Part shown: positions 8,091 through 14,516 of the stretch, piece by piece | Layout: each line of letters starts with the position of its first letter | Position numbering within the stretch: position 1 is the stretch's first letter | DNA from: Pseudonocardia sp. 73-21 | Lineage (GTDB): Bacteria; Actinomycetota; Actinomycetes; Mycobacteriales; Pseudonocardiaceae | Length of the DNA: 64,000 nt | Assembly: GCF_001899645.1 (NCBI RefSeq) | Contig: NZ_MKVV01000044.1 | Coordinates: 86,682-150,681, forward strand | Direction of reading: 5' to 3' | Notes under the pieces: generated by a model | The model's input: the letters and a program-made list of their open reading frames with translations, nothing else | What the model was told of the DNA's origin: nothing | The model's database searches: none | Position numbers and translations under genes: made by a program

Positions 8091-9632
8091 TCACATCCGG
8101 AAGACGCCGAAGGCGGGATCCGCCAGGGGCGCGTTCGCGGCTGCGCTCAGCGCCAGGCCCAGGACCGTTCTCGTGTCCTTCGGGTCGATCACGCCGTCGT
8201 CCCAGATCCGGGCGGTCGAGTAGTACGGATGGCCCTGGCGTTCGTACTGGGCCCGGATCTCTGCGCCGTTGTCCCCACCCGCCCCGGAACCCGAGCCGAC
8301 CGTGCCCAGCACCATCGCCGCCTGCTCCCCGCCCATCACCGAGATCCGGGCGTTGGGCCACATGAACAGGAAACGGGGCGAGTAGGCGCGGCCGCACATC
8401 GAGTAGTTGCCGGCGCCGAACGAGCCACCGATGATCACCGTGAGCTTCGGGACCCGCGTGGACGCCACGGCCGTGACCATCTTGGCGCCGTTCTTCGCGA
8501 TGCCGCCGGCCTCGTACTCGCGGCCGACCATGAACCCGGAGATGTTCTGCAGGAACACCAGCGGGATGCCGCGCTGGTCGCACAGCTCGATGAAGTGCGC
8601 ACCCTTGAGCGCCGACTCGGAGAACAGGATCCCGTTGTTCGCGACGATCCCCACCGGGTGCCCGTGGATGTGTGCGAAGCCGGTGACCAGCGTGGTGCCG
8701 TACTCGGACTTGAACTCATGGAAGCGCGAGCCGTCGACGACACGGGTGATCACCTCGCGCACGTCGTAGGGCGTCCGGGAGTCGGTCGGCACGACCTCGT
8801 ACAGCGACTCCGGGTCGACGGCCGGTTCCTCGGTGGGGAGCACGTCCCACGGCCGCGGAGCGCGCGGGCCCAACGTGCCGACGATCGAGCGGACGATCGA
8901 GAGCGCGTGCGCGTCGTCGTTCGCGAGGTGGTCGGTGACCCCGGAGACCTTCGAGTGCAGGTCGCCGCCACCCAGCTCCTCCGCCGTGACGACCTCGCCG
9001 GTGGCCGCCTTCACCAGCGGCGGACCGCCCAGGAAGATCGTGCCCTGGTTGCGCACGATCACGGCCTCGTCGCTCATCGCCGGCACGTACGCGCCGCCCG
9101 CGGTGCACGAGCCCAGCACGGCGGCGATCTGCGGGATCCCCCTGCCCGACATCTGGGCCTGGTTGTAGAAGATCCGGCCGAAGTGCTCGCGGTCGGGGAA
9201 GACGTCGTCCTGCTCGGGGAGGTACGCGCCCCCGGAGTCGACGAGGTAGATGCACGGCAGCCGGTTGTGCAGCGCCACCTCCTGCGCGCGCAGGTGCTTC
9301 TTGACCGTCATCGGGTAGTAGGTGCCGCCCTTGACCGTGGCGTCGTTGGCCACGATCACGCACTCGCGCCCGGCCACGCGCCCGACGCCGGTGATGACAC
9401 CGGCACCCGGCGCGTCACCGCCGTAGAGGCCGTGCGCGGCCAGCGGGGAGAGCTCCAGGAACGGCGACGACGGGTCGACGAGCCGGTCGACGCGGTCGCG
9501 GGGCAGCAGCTTCCCGCGCTCGACGTGCCGCGCCCGGGAGCGTTCGGGGCCGCCGAGCCGGGCCTCGGCCAGCTTCTCGCGCAGATCGGCCACCAGCACC
9601 TCGTGGGTGGCCGAGCCCAGTGTTGCCGTCAT
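8091..9632 (-). CDS. Acyl-CoA carboxylase beta subunit (carboxyltransferase, methylcrotonoyl-CoA type)
   Basis: 513 residues from ATG 9632; an in-frame ATG at 9653 would overlap the att core. Two crotonase-fold halves are visible. The N half has [22 protein letters not shown] and [17 protein letters not shown]. The C half has [25 protein letters not shown] and [19 protein letters not shown]. These match the MCC/AccD1-type beta subunit, which transfers CO2 from biotin to an acyl-CoA. First gene of the catabolic operon. The prophage is inserted directly before it. Confidence 0.88.
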   Translation of the reverse strand: MTATLGSATHEVLVADLREKLAEARLGGPERSRARHVERGKLLPRDRVDRLVDPSSPFLELSPLAAHGLYGGDAPGAGVITGVGRVAGRECVIVANDATVKGGTYYPMTVKKHLRAQEVALHNRLPCIYLVDSGGAYLPEQDDVFPDREHFGRIFYNQAQMSGRGIPQIAAVLGSCTAGGAYVPAMSDEAVIVRNQGTIFLGGPPLVKAATGEVVTAEELGGGDLHSKVSGVTDHLANDDAHALSIVRSIVGTLGPRAPRPWDVLPTEEPAVDPESLYEVVPTDSRTPYDVREVITRVVDGSRFHEFKSEYGTTLVTGFAHIHGHPVGIVANNGILFSESALKGAHFIELCDQRGIPLVFLQNISGFMVGREYEAGGIAKNGAKMVTAVASTRVPKLTVIIGGSFGAGNYSMCGRAYSPRFLFMWPNARISVMGGEQAAMVLGTVGSGSGAGGDNGAEIRAQYERQGHPYYSTARIWDDGVIDPKDTRTVLGLALSAAANAPLADPAFGVFRM

Positions 9633-9639
9633 GCCGCCG

Positions 9640-9645
9640 AGGTTA
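9640..9645 (-). promoter_or_regulatory. Leaderless -10 box (TAACCT) of the carboxylase operon
   Basis: On the minus strand TAACCT stands 7 nt before ATG 9632, a typical leaderless arrangement. It overlaps the left arm of the attachment site. A -35 at normal spacing would lie near 9663-9668, which is prophage DNA in this lysogen, so the promoter is a host/phage hybrid. The functional consequence is inference. Confidence 0.4.
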
Positions 9646-9646
9646 A

Positions 9647-9654
9647 CGTTCATT
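9647..9654. other. attL core (CGTTCATT)
   Basis: The octamer is repeated at 61568-61575. The host arm to the left is GGTTAA. Joining it to the host arm right of attR (AACTCG) rebuilds an attB of GTTAA-CGTTCA-TTAAC, with inverted arms around a 6-bp centre as tyrosine recombinases prefer. The core sits in the intergenic space between two divergent host genes and is not in a tRNA gene. Confidence 0.6.
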
Positions 9655-9824
9655 CACTGGAGTGTGAAGCGGACCGGGTAACCGGATCGCCCCTGCTCAC
9701 GCTCGTACCCGACCTCGACACCCGCTGTCCAGTTGTGCCCAACACGGCATCCGATCAAGACGCCGCAGAGGTCCCCCACCGGGCGAACCCTGATCGGACC
9801 AGCCACCTTGCACCGGTCGCCTAA
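9655..9824 (+). other. Displaced 3' end of the phage repressor gene (free-phage form only)
   Basis: In the circular phage the repressor frame (CAT of the core, then TCA CTG GAG...) would continue here without a stop to TAA at 9822-9824. It would add 56 codons, starting at the TCA that straddles the core end (9654). The encoded tail has no fold I recognise and ends HLAPVA, similar to ssrA-type ClpXP tags such as -ALVA. In this lysogen the segment is cut off from its start codon and is untranslated. Confidence 0.6.
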
Positions 9825-9827
9825 AAT
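9822..9827 (+). promoter_or_regulatory. Candidate -10 (TAAAAT) for the integrase
   Basis: TAAAAT is the best -10 match in the left arm and lies 40 nt before the GTG of int. No good -35 is at 16-18 bp. The hexamer also contains the stop codon that would end the long repressor form. In the free phage the integrase could alternatively be read through from the repressor promoter. Confidence 0.3.
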
Positions 9828-9867
9828 GCGCAATGCAGACGGATGCGCCACACGGAATATTCAGCCC

Positions 9868-10737
9868 GTGACCACCAAAACACTCTCCGACAATGACAAG
9901 CGTGTAATTCGCATCCACGCTGACTGGGCCCGACGAACCGGCGTCACCACCGCCACACTCCACCACCGACGCGAGAACCTCCGGCGCCTCGCCGAACAAC
10001 TCCCCGTCGAACTCCTCGACGCCACCGCGCAACACCTCGACACCTGGCAGGCATCCCTCACCGTCAGCCTGTCCTCCGTGCGCACCTACACCGCGCACGT
10101 CAAGAGCTTCTACCGCTGGGCCGTCGAAGCCGGACACCTCGACGGCGACCCCTCAGCACGCCTGCCCTCCCCGAAGATCCCGCCCCGCACCGCCCGACCC
10201 ATCAGCGAGTCCGACCTCGCCCTGCTCCTCGAGGTCGCCCAGGAGCCGCTGCGCACATGGCTGCTGCTCGCCGGCTACATGGGCCTGCGCTCAGCGGAGA
10301 TCGCGCAGATCCGTCGCGAGGACATCACCGAGCACGACGGCCGCATGTACCTCGCCGGGATCGGGAAGGGCCAGAAGCCCTACACGATGGCCGTGCCCGC
10401 GCAGGTCGTGCCATACCTCGCCGCCCACCTCGGGACCGCGCGCGGCCAGCTGTGGCGCGCACCCCAGGGCGGGCCGCTGCGAGCCACGCACTGCACCGGC
10501 GAGGCGGGGAAGCTGATGCGCTCGCTCGGGATGAGCTACACCCTGCACTGCCTGCGGCACCGCTTCGGCACCGCGATGTACGCGCAGACCCGGGACCTGC
10601 TGGTCACGCAGGAGGCGATGCGGCATGCGTCGCCGCAGAACACGCGGCTGTACGTGCTGACGAGCCGACCGGAGACAACGGCCGCGATTGACCGGCTGGC
10701 GAGTGCGTCGCTGCGCGGCCGGAAGGGGGCGGCGTGA
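9868..10737 (+). CDS. int: Tyrosine integrase (phage integrase)
   Basis: 289 residues from GTG 9868. The N-terminal part is a SAM-like core-binding domain (LHHRRENLRRLAEQLP ... VRTYTAHVKSFYRWAVEAGH). The catalytic domain has Arg in GYMGLRSAEI, HCLRHRFGT, then RHASPQNTRLY with the tyrosine nucleophile, so the residues R-HxxR-H-Y are all present. It lies next to attL and is therefore the likely enzyme of this prophage. The C-terminus is RGRKGAA; a terminal Ala-Ala recalls ssrA-like tags found on integrases of BPs-type mycobacteriophages. It converges with the excisionase-like gene, stops 2 bp apart. Upstream frame extension to 9733 is unlikely to be used. Confidence 0.88.
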   Translation: MTTKTLSDNDKRVIRIHADWARRTGVTTATLHHRRENLRRLAEQLPVELLDATAQHLDTWQASLTVSLSSVRTYTAHVKSFYRWAVEAGHLDGDPSARLPSPKIPPRTARPISESDLALLLEVAQEPLRTWLLLAGYMGLRSAEIAQIRREDITEHDGRMYLAGIGKGQKPYTMAVPAQVVPYLAAHLGTARGQLWRAPQGGPLRATHCTGEAGKLMRSLGMSYTLHCLRHRFGTAMYAQTRDLLVTQEAMRHASPQNTRLYVLTSRPETTAAIDRLASASLRGRKGAA

Positions 10738-10739
10738 TG

Positions 10740-11021
10740 TCACCGGCCGCGGCGTCGCTTCGCCACCTCGATCAGCTCCAGGCGCAGACGCTCCACATCC
10801 CAGCGGGCGTGGCCACCGGCGGTCATGGCGTGGGGCTCGATGTCGTTGGCGCGGACCCAGCGCTGCAGCGAGCGGATGTGCATGCCGAGCGCGCGGGCAG
10901 CTTCGCCCGTGGGCACGTAGTCCGGCACGGGCGCGGACGATCCGGTCCGGTGTCGCGGTTGCTGCCTTCTTCGTGTCGTGGTTGGTGCCGTCTGCTGCTG
11001 CTCGCTACCCGATCGGACCAT
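10740..11021 (-). CDS. MerR-type helix-turn-helix protein, candidate excisionase
   Basis: 93 residues. The C-terminal 60 carry an excisionase/MerR-like winged helix: YVPTGEAARALGMHIRSLQRWVRANDIEPH, then a wing ending GGHARWDVERLRLEL. The first 30 residues are Gln/Arg-rich and may not be translated; an in-frame GTG just before PDYVPTGEA is an alternative start. Position beside int fits a recombination directionality factor that bends attachment DNA during excision. It could also be a plain regulator. Confidence 0.6.
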   Translation of the reverse strand: MVRSGSEQQQTAPTTTRRRQQPRHRTGSSAPVPDYVPTGEAARALGMHIRSLQRWVRANDIEPHAMTAGGHARWDVERLRLELIEVAKRRRGR

Positions 11022-11050
11022 GCACTGAACACGAGCGAGAGGACGTTCCG

Positions 11051-11263
11051 ATGACCGTCACCGACACCATCGACGCGGTGACCCTGCCGTCCGAGGCCGT
11101 CGTCGAGCTGCGCCAGCGCCTCGCCGACGAGATCGAGCTGACCGCCCGGATCACCGCCGGGGTGCGCGAGGGCCTGGCCGTGGACGAGCTACGCGAGGAC
11201 CGGGAGATGGTGCGCTACCGCATCGTCGGCCTGGTCGAGCAACACGTCGGCCGACCGGCCTGA
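11051..11263 (+). CDS. Small hypothetical protein (70 aa)
   Basis: ATG 11051 follows a GAGAGGA ribosome site at 7 nt. The product is acidic and helical (SEAVVELRQRLADEIELTARITAGVREGLAVDEL), without cysteines or membrane segment. It is divergent from the excisionase candidate. Not recognised. Confidence 0.6.
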   Translation: MTVTDTIDAVTLPSEAVVELRQRLADEIELTARITAGVREGLAVDELREDREMVRYRIVGLVEQHVGRPA

Positions 11264-11328
11264 CGTGAGACGGCCCGGGCAGGTGCTGCGAACACCTCGC
11301 CCGGGCCTCGACGCCCCGGAGGCGCCGT

Positions 11329-11550
11329 ATGTCCGAACCTACCCAGCCCATCGAGTGGCGCGACCTCGCCACCGTCGTCGCCGCCATGGACGGCGTCGCC
11401 GACCGGCTCCTCACCGCCCACATTCCCAACGACGCCGGCCACTGCCGCGCCTGCACCACCGGCGGCACCGGCACCTGCGCCAAGCCGTGGCCGTGCGCCA
11501 TCCACCGGCTCGCCTCCATGGCCGCCCAGACCCGCGGACGGCCCGGATGA
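11329..11550 (+). CDS. Small cysteine-containing protein (73 aa)
   Basis: ATG 11329 follows GGAGG. The central HCRACTTGG-GTCAKPWPCAIH stretch has four Cys and two His, which could hold one zinc. Such small Cys/His proteins are common in actinobacterial mobile elements and have no known role. It overlaps the next gene by ATGA. Confidence 0.6.
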   Translation: MSEPTQPIEWRDLATVVAAMDGVADRLLTAHIPNDAGHCRACTTGGTGTCAKPWPCAIHRLASMAAQTRGRPG

Positions 11551-11726
11551 GGTGCGCGCGGGGGGACTGCGGCCGGCTCGCCGAGGTGGCCGTCGACGGC
11601 GGCACGCTGGTGCTGCTGCTGTGCGTCGCCGACGGGCTCGTCGCGGTGTCGCGGCAGCCGGGCGCGCGGGTGGTGTCGCTGCACCGGGTCTCAGCAGAAG
11701 TGATGAACCGGCCACGGCGGGCGTAA
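11547..11726 (+). CDS. Small hypothetical protein (59 aa)
   Basis: Starts in the ATGA overlap with the previous gene, implying translational coupling. It has MRCARGDCGR at the N-terminus, a valine/leucine-rich stretch (GGTLVLLLCVADGLVAVS) and a basic end (NRPRRA). No function recognised. Confidence 0.5.
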   Translation: MRCARGDCGRLAEVAVDGGTLVLLLCVADGLVAVSRQPGARVVSLHRVSAEVMNRPRRA

Positions 11727-11786
11727 CGGGACGGGCGCGGTGCGCGACGATCGAGGAGATCGCCGCCCGCCATCACTGGAGTCGTC

Positions 11787-12230
11787 ATGCGCGCCGTCGC
11801 GTCCGTCCTCGTCATCGCCGCTGCGCTCGCGCTTGCCGGATGCTCAGCGGCTACGCCCGCAGCTGCTCCGGCGCCTGCCGTGACAACGACCACTCCACCA
11901 GCGGTGACTACAACCGCTCCACCGCGGGCCGTGCTCGCCTCCCTGCCGCCAGCTCCGCCGGTCGACACCTGGGTCGTCAAGGGCAGCGACTTCCAGCAGA
12001 CGCTCGACCTGCGGATGCAGACCGAGCTGATCGAGCTGGGCATCGCGCCCGCTCTCGGCAACGAGTCGGCGGCACGCGACCTGGCCTACATGATCTGCAC
12101 CGCGAAGCGCACGGGGGCCACCGCCGACGCCGTGCAGGAAGCCGTGCAGGCGGCCTACCCGACCACCGACCAGTACAGCCGCCTCAGCATCATCTTGACG
12201 GCCAGCTCGTACTGCGTCGACACGGTCTGA
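11787..12230 (+). CDS. Prophage-encoded lipoprotein, DUF732-like
   Basis: 147 residues with a lipoprotein signal: MRAVASVLVIAAALALAGC. A Pro/Thr/Ala-rich linker follows, then a globular C-terminal part with two Cys (MICTAKRTGATADAVQEAVQAAYP and SSYCVDTV). This resembles the DUF732 domain common in mycobacteria. The protein would be anchored outside the cell membrane. Lysogen-expressed lipoproteins in this position can exclude related phages, but that is inference. GGAG lies before the start. Confidence 0.65.
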   Translation: MRAVASVLVIAAALALAGCSAATPAAAPAPAVTTTTPPAVTTTAPPRAVLASLPPAPPVDTWVVKGSDFQQTLDLRMQTELIELGIAPALGNESAARDLAYMICTAKRTGATADAVQEAVQAAYPTTDQYSRLSIILTASSYCVDTV

Positions 12231-12235
12231 CACCT

Positions 12236-12718
12236 CTACTGGAGGTGCTGCTCCATCAAGAAGTCACCGAGGTCGAGAGCCACGGCACGCGCTCGACGGC
12301 GCGCCATCTGCGGCATGCGCCGACGCCACGTGGGCCCCGGTACGACAACAGGCCCGGACGCCAGGTAGGCAGCCTCCCGCTCCGGCTGGTCCGTGCCGTT
12401 CTGCACTGTGCGGTTGAAGACCGGGTGCTCGGACCGGATCGCGACTGGCTCAGCCCGGGAGGCGTCCCGACGAGTGGGCATCTCCTCGTAGTCGATGCGG
12501 TCCACGTAGGGCCACCAGCGCGCGGTGCGCGCGTGCGACTTCTGGCGCTCCCGGTTCTTGTAGACGTCGCTGATGCCGATGTAGAGCAGCACGCCATCGC
12601 GGTCACGGTGGCGGTAGAGCAGGCCCGCAGCGGGCGGTTCGTCCCCGTACGCGGCGAGCATGGCCGAGGCGAACTTCAGCGCCTGCATCTCCTCGGCGCT
12701 GATCGTGTAGCTGCTCAC
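12236..12718 (-). CDS. GIY-YIG-like nuclease domain protein
   Basis: 160 residues from GTG 12718, which overlaps the HTH gene stop (GTGA). The core reads GLLYRHRDRDGVLLYIGIS, DVYKNRERQKSHAR, then SRAEPVAIRSEHPVFN. This fits a GIY-YIG fold with the LLYIGIS strand, a conserved Arg in the first helix and the late Glu (AE-P-I) that binds metal. The family includes homing and repair endonucleases. Co-transcription with a small HTH protein suggests a two-gene cassette divergent from the transfer operon. Confidence 0.65.
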   Translation of the reverse strand: MSSYTISAEEMQALKFASAMLAAYGDEPPAAGLLYRHRDRDGVLLYIGISDVYKNRERQKSHARTARWWPYVDRIDYEEMPTRRDASRAEPVAIRSEHPVFNRTVQNGTDQPEREAAYLASGPVVVPGPTWRRRMPQMARRRARAVALDLGDFLMEQHLQ

Positions 12719-13014
12719 GACTCGGCCTGGTCGTCGTCCTCGCCGGCGCGCAGGTAGGGCTTCGCCCAGCGGTGCACGCTTGACTGGTTGATCGGCGGGA
12801 ACTCGGCCGCGATCTGCGGCCAGGTCCAACCGCGGCGGTGCAGCTCGGCCGCGCCTTCGCCGACGAGCTTCTGCGCGGCCTTGAGGATTTCGGGGCCTGA
12901 CCGGCCGAACCGCATCTGGTCGAGGATGTCCTGCTCGGACAGATCGGTCATCACGACTTCGTCCTTCATGAGACGGACCAGCGCATTCATCACCTCGGGG
13001 GTCAGCTCCGCCAC
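12715..13014 (-). CDS. Small helix-turn-helix DNA-binding protein, likely autoregulator
   Basis: 99 residues from GTG 13014. The N-terminus is helical (ELTPEVMNALVRLMKDEVV). The C-terminal part has GWTWPQIAAEFPPINQSSVHRWAKPYL, a clear helix-turn-helix with recognition helix NQSSVHRW, like those of resolvases and phage repressors. It starts beside the two 17-bp palindromes at 13041-13092, its most likely targets. It could control both itself and the divergent transfer operon. Confidence 0.65.
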   Translation of the reverse strand: MAELTPEVMNALVRLMKDEVVMTDLSEQDILDQMRFGRSGPEILKAAQKLVGEGAAELHRRGWTWPQIAAEFPPINQSSVHRWAKPYLRAGEDDDQAES

Positions 13015-13040
13015 GGCGGGCAGCCTAGGGCACCTGGCGC

Positions 13041-13092
13041 CTTGCGTGGGTCGCAAGACTGTGGGCAGACTATGCCTTGCGCACCGCGCAAG
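13041..13092. promoter_or_regulatory. Twin 17-bp palindromic operators in a divergent promoter region
   Basis: CTTGCGTGGGTCGCAAG (13041-13057, 6-bp arms) and CTTGCGCACCGCGCAAG (13076-13092, 7-bp arms) share the half-site CTTGCG. Their centres are 35 bp apart. A leftward -10, TAGTCT (complement of 13067-13072), lies between them and is identical to the -10 of the phage early promoter. The rightward promoter is less clear (TATGCC around 13071). Dimeric HTH binding at both sites would close both promoters. Confidence 0.65.
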
Positions 13093-13118
13093 ACAACGGC
13101 CCACACGAGGAGTCGACC

Positions 13119-13238
13119 ATGCCGAAGCCGGACGTCCCCCGCACCCGCCCTGCCCCGTGGCTGTTCGAGCGCGTCCAGATCGCGCTCATGGTCGGCGGGT
13201 TCGTGCTCCTGCCCATCGCCATCTGGTGGCCGCTGTGA
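13119..13238 (+). CDS. Very small membrane protein (39 aa)
   Basis: ATG 13119 follows GAGGAG. The product is a short basic/proline-rich head (PKPDVPRTRPAPWLF) and one membrane helix (VQIALMVGGFVLLPIAIWW). It overlaps the next gene by GTGA, which supports it as real and as the first gene of the rightward operon. Small single-helix proteins are typical of actinomycete transfer operons. Confidence 0.6.
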   Translation: MPKPDVPRTRPAPWLFERVQIALMVGGFVLLPIAIWWPL

Positions 13239-13429
13239 GCTGGGGATTCCGCGCACGCAAGACCGTCCGCCTCGGCCCCCTGTTCTGGACCTTCAGTCAG
13301 AACGGGTTCACCTCGTGGGGCATCCGGGTCGGACCGATCACCCGCAACTTCACCCGCGGCTCGACGACCATCGACACGCCCGGGCCGGGGAGCCTGCACC
13401 GGCCGGGACGTCGGCGAGGTGGTCGGTGA
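13235..13429 (+). CDS. DUF4236-like small protein (64 aa)
   Basis: Starts in a GTGA overlap and ends in a TGATG overlap. The sequence has the DUF4236 style: aromatic/basic FRARKTVRLGPLFWTFSQNG, then FTSWGIRVGPITRN and TPGPGS with repeated glycines. Function of the family is unknown. Confidence 0.5.
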   Translation: MSWGFRARKTVRLGPLFWTFSQNGFTSWGIRVGPITRNFTRGSTTIDTPGPGSLHRPGRRRGGR

Positions 13430-13737
13430 TGGGCTGGTTCTCGAAGTCCCACGACGGCATGCCCGACGTCGGCCAGGGCGGCGGCTGGACGAAGGCCGAG
13501 TGGCGGCGCGCCCCGAAGAAGCGGGTCCGCGTCGACAAGCTGGAGTCGACCAACAAGGGCGGTTACCTCGACGAGAAGCGGGCTGCTCGGTACGCGAAGG
13601 GCGGGAAGCGCGGTACCCCGTACGTCGTCGAGTCCGGCGGGAAGCTCTACGTCGCCGACGGGCACCACCGCGCGGCCGCAGCGAAAGCGCGCGGCGAGAA
13701 GACCATCGTCGTGCGGGTCAAGCGGGGCGGCCGGTGA
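13429..13737 (+). CDS. ParB-like (sulfiredoxin-fold) domain protein
   Basis: 102 residues. After a basic N-terminal half the C-terminal part reads GTPYVVESGGKLYVADGHHRAAAAKARG. This is the VxDGHHRxxA loop of ParB N-terminal domains, which bind nucleotide and DNA. No HTH domain follows, so it is not a full partition protein. Small ParB-like nucleases occur in phages and conjugative elements. It is coupled to its neighbours by overlaps. Confidence 0.6.
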   Translation: MGWFSKSHDGMPDVGQGGGWTKAEWRRAPKKRVRVDKLESTNKGGYLDEKRAARYAKGGKRGTPYVVESGGKLYVADGHHRAAAAKARGEKTIVVRVKRGGR

Positions 13738-14516
13738 GCGGACCAGCGATCGCGAGGTGGGTCCGCTTCCTCGGTCTCGCCGTGGTGCTCGCCGCGGCCG
13801 CGGTGCTGTCCTTCCACGGGCTGCGCGACCTCGCGCTCGCCGTGTCCATCCCCGTCGAGCTGGCCTGGCTGCTCCCGGTCGCGGTCGACGCCGGCGCTGG
13901 CGTGTCGTGCGCGTGCTGGCTGTCGCGCGGCATCCCTACCGACGCCGCCCGGTTCGCCCGCACCCAGACGTGGCTCCTGCTCGGCGGCACGGTCATCGGG
14001 AACGCCGCCCAGCTCGGGATGCACGCGGCCGGGATCGTGCCGCCGTGGTGGGTGGCGGTGCTCGTCGGTGCGATCCCGCCGGCGGTGGTGGGCGGCACGA
14101 TCCACCTCGCTGTGCTCGTCGGGCGCCCGGGCGCGACCGCTACTCAAGTAGCGGTCGAGGGACTTGCGAGTGAGCTGCAAGTAGCCCCCGATTCTGCAGG
14201 TGACGCGGGCGACGACGACCTTTCGAGCGGCTTGGGAGCCGCCTCGTCCGCCGATCACCACCTGGGCGAGGACCGGGCGCCCGCCGTGGGCGATTCGCCC
14301 GGGCCGGAACACCAACCGGGCGAAGAGCCGCCCGCCCACGTCGCCCTGCACCTGGCGCCCACACCCGCCGTGGCGCCCGGGCCGGGTGACGCCCGCCCGG
14401 AGGTGGGTGAGCTGCTCGCCCAGGGCGCCGGGCGCCGCACCGTCGCCCGCGAGCTGGGCGTCACCGAGTACGCCGCCCGCCAGCTCATCGACGCCCGCCG
14501 CGGGGTGAGCGGGTGA
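13734..14516 (+). CDS. DUF2637 membrane protein (SpdB-like transfer accessory)
   Basis: 260 residues from GTG 13734. Four to five membrane helices occupy residues 8-135 (VRFLGLAVVLAAAAVLSF, VELAWLLPVAVDAGAGVSCA, TWLLLGGTVIGNAAQLGMH, WWVAVLVGAIPPAVVGGTIHLAVLV), with the DUF2637 pattern. A long acidic/proline linker follows and a C-terminal helix-turn-helix (RRTVARELGVTEYAARQLID). DUF2637 proteins accompany TraB-type transfer genes in actinomycete integrative elements and help plasmid spread. It overlaps the FtsK-like gene by 4 bp. Confidence 0.75.
   Translation: MSGPAIARWVRFLGLAVVLAAAAVLSFHGLRDLALAVSIPVELAWLLPVAVDAGAGVSCACWLSRGIPTDAARFARTQTWLLLGGTVIGNAAQLGMHAAGIVPPWWVAVLVGAIPPAVVGGTIHLAVLVGRPGATATQVAVEGLASELQVAPDSAGDAGDDDLSSGLGAASSADHHLGEDRAPAVGDSPGPEHQPGEEPPAHVALHLAPTPAVAPGPGDARPEVGELLAQGAGRRTVARELGVTEYAARQLIDARRGVSG

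Noticed and set aside
5940..9821. 1294-codon open frame on the plus strand
   Set aside because: Antisense to the three acyl-CoA genes and compositionally a shadow. Only its last 56 codons, beyond the att core, matter as the displaced repressor tail.
9654..9851. 65-codon minus-strand frame in the attL arm
   Set aside because: No ribosome site, crosses the att arm, and competes with the better supported repressor extension on the other strand.
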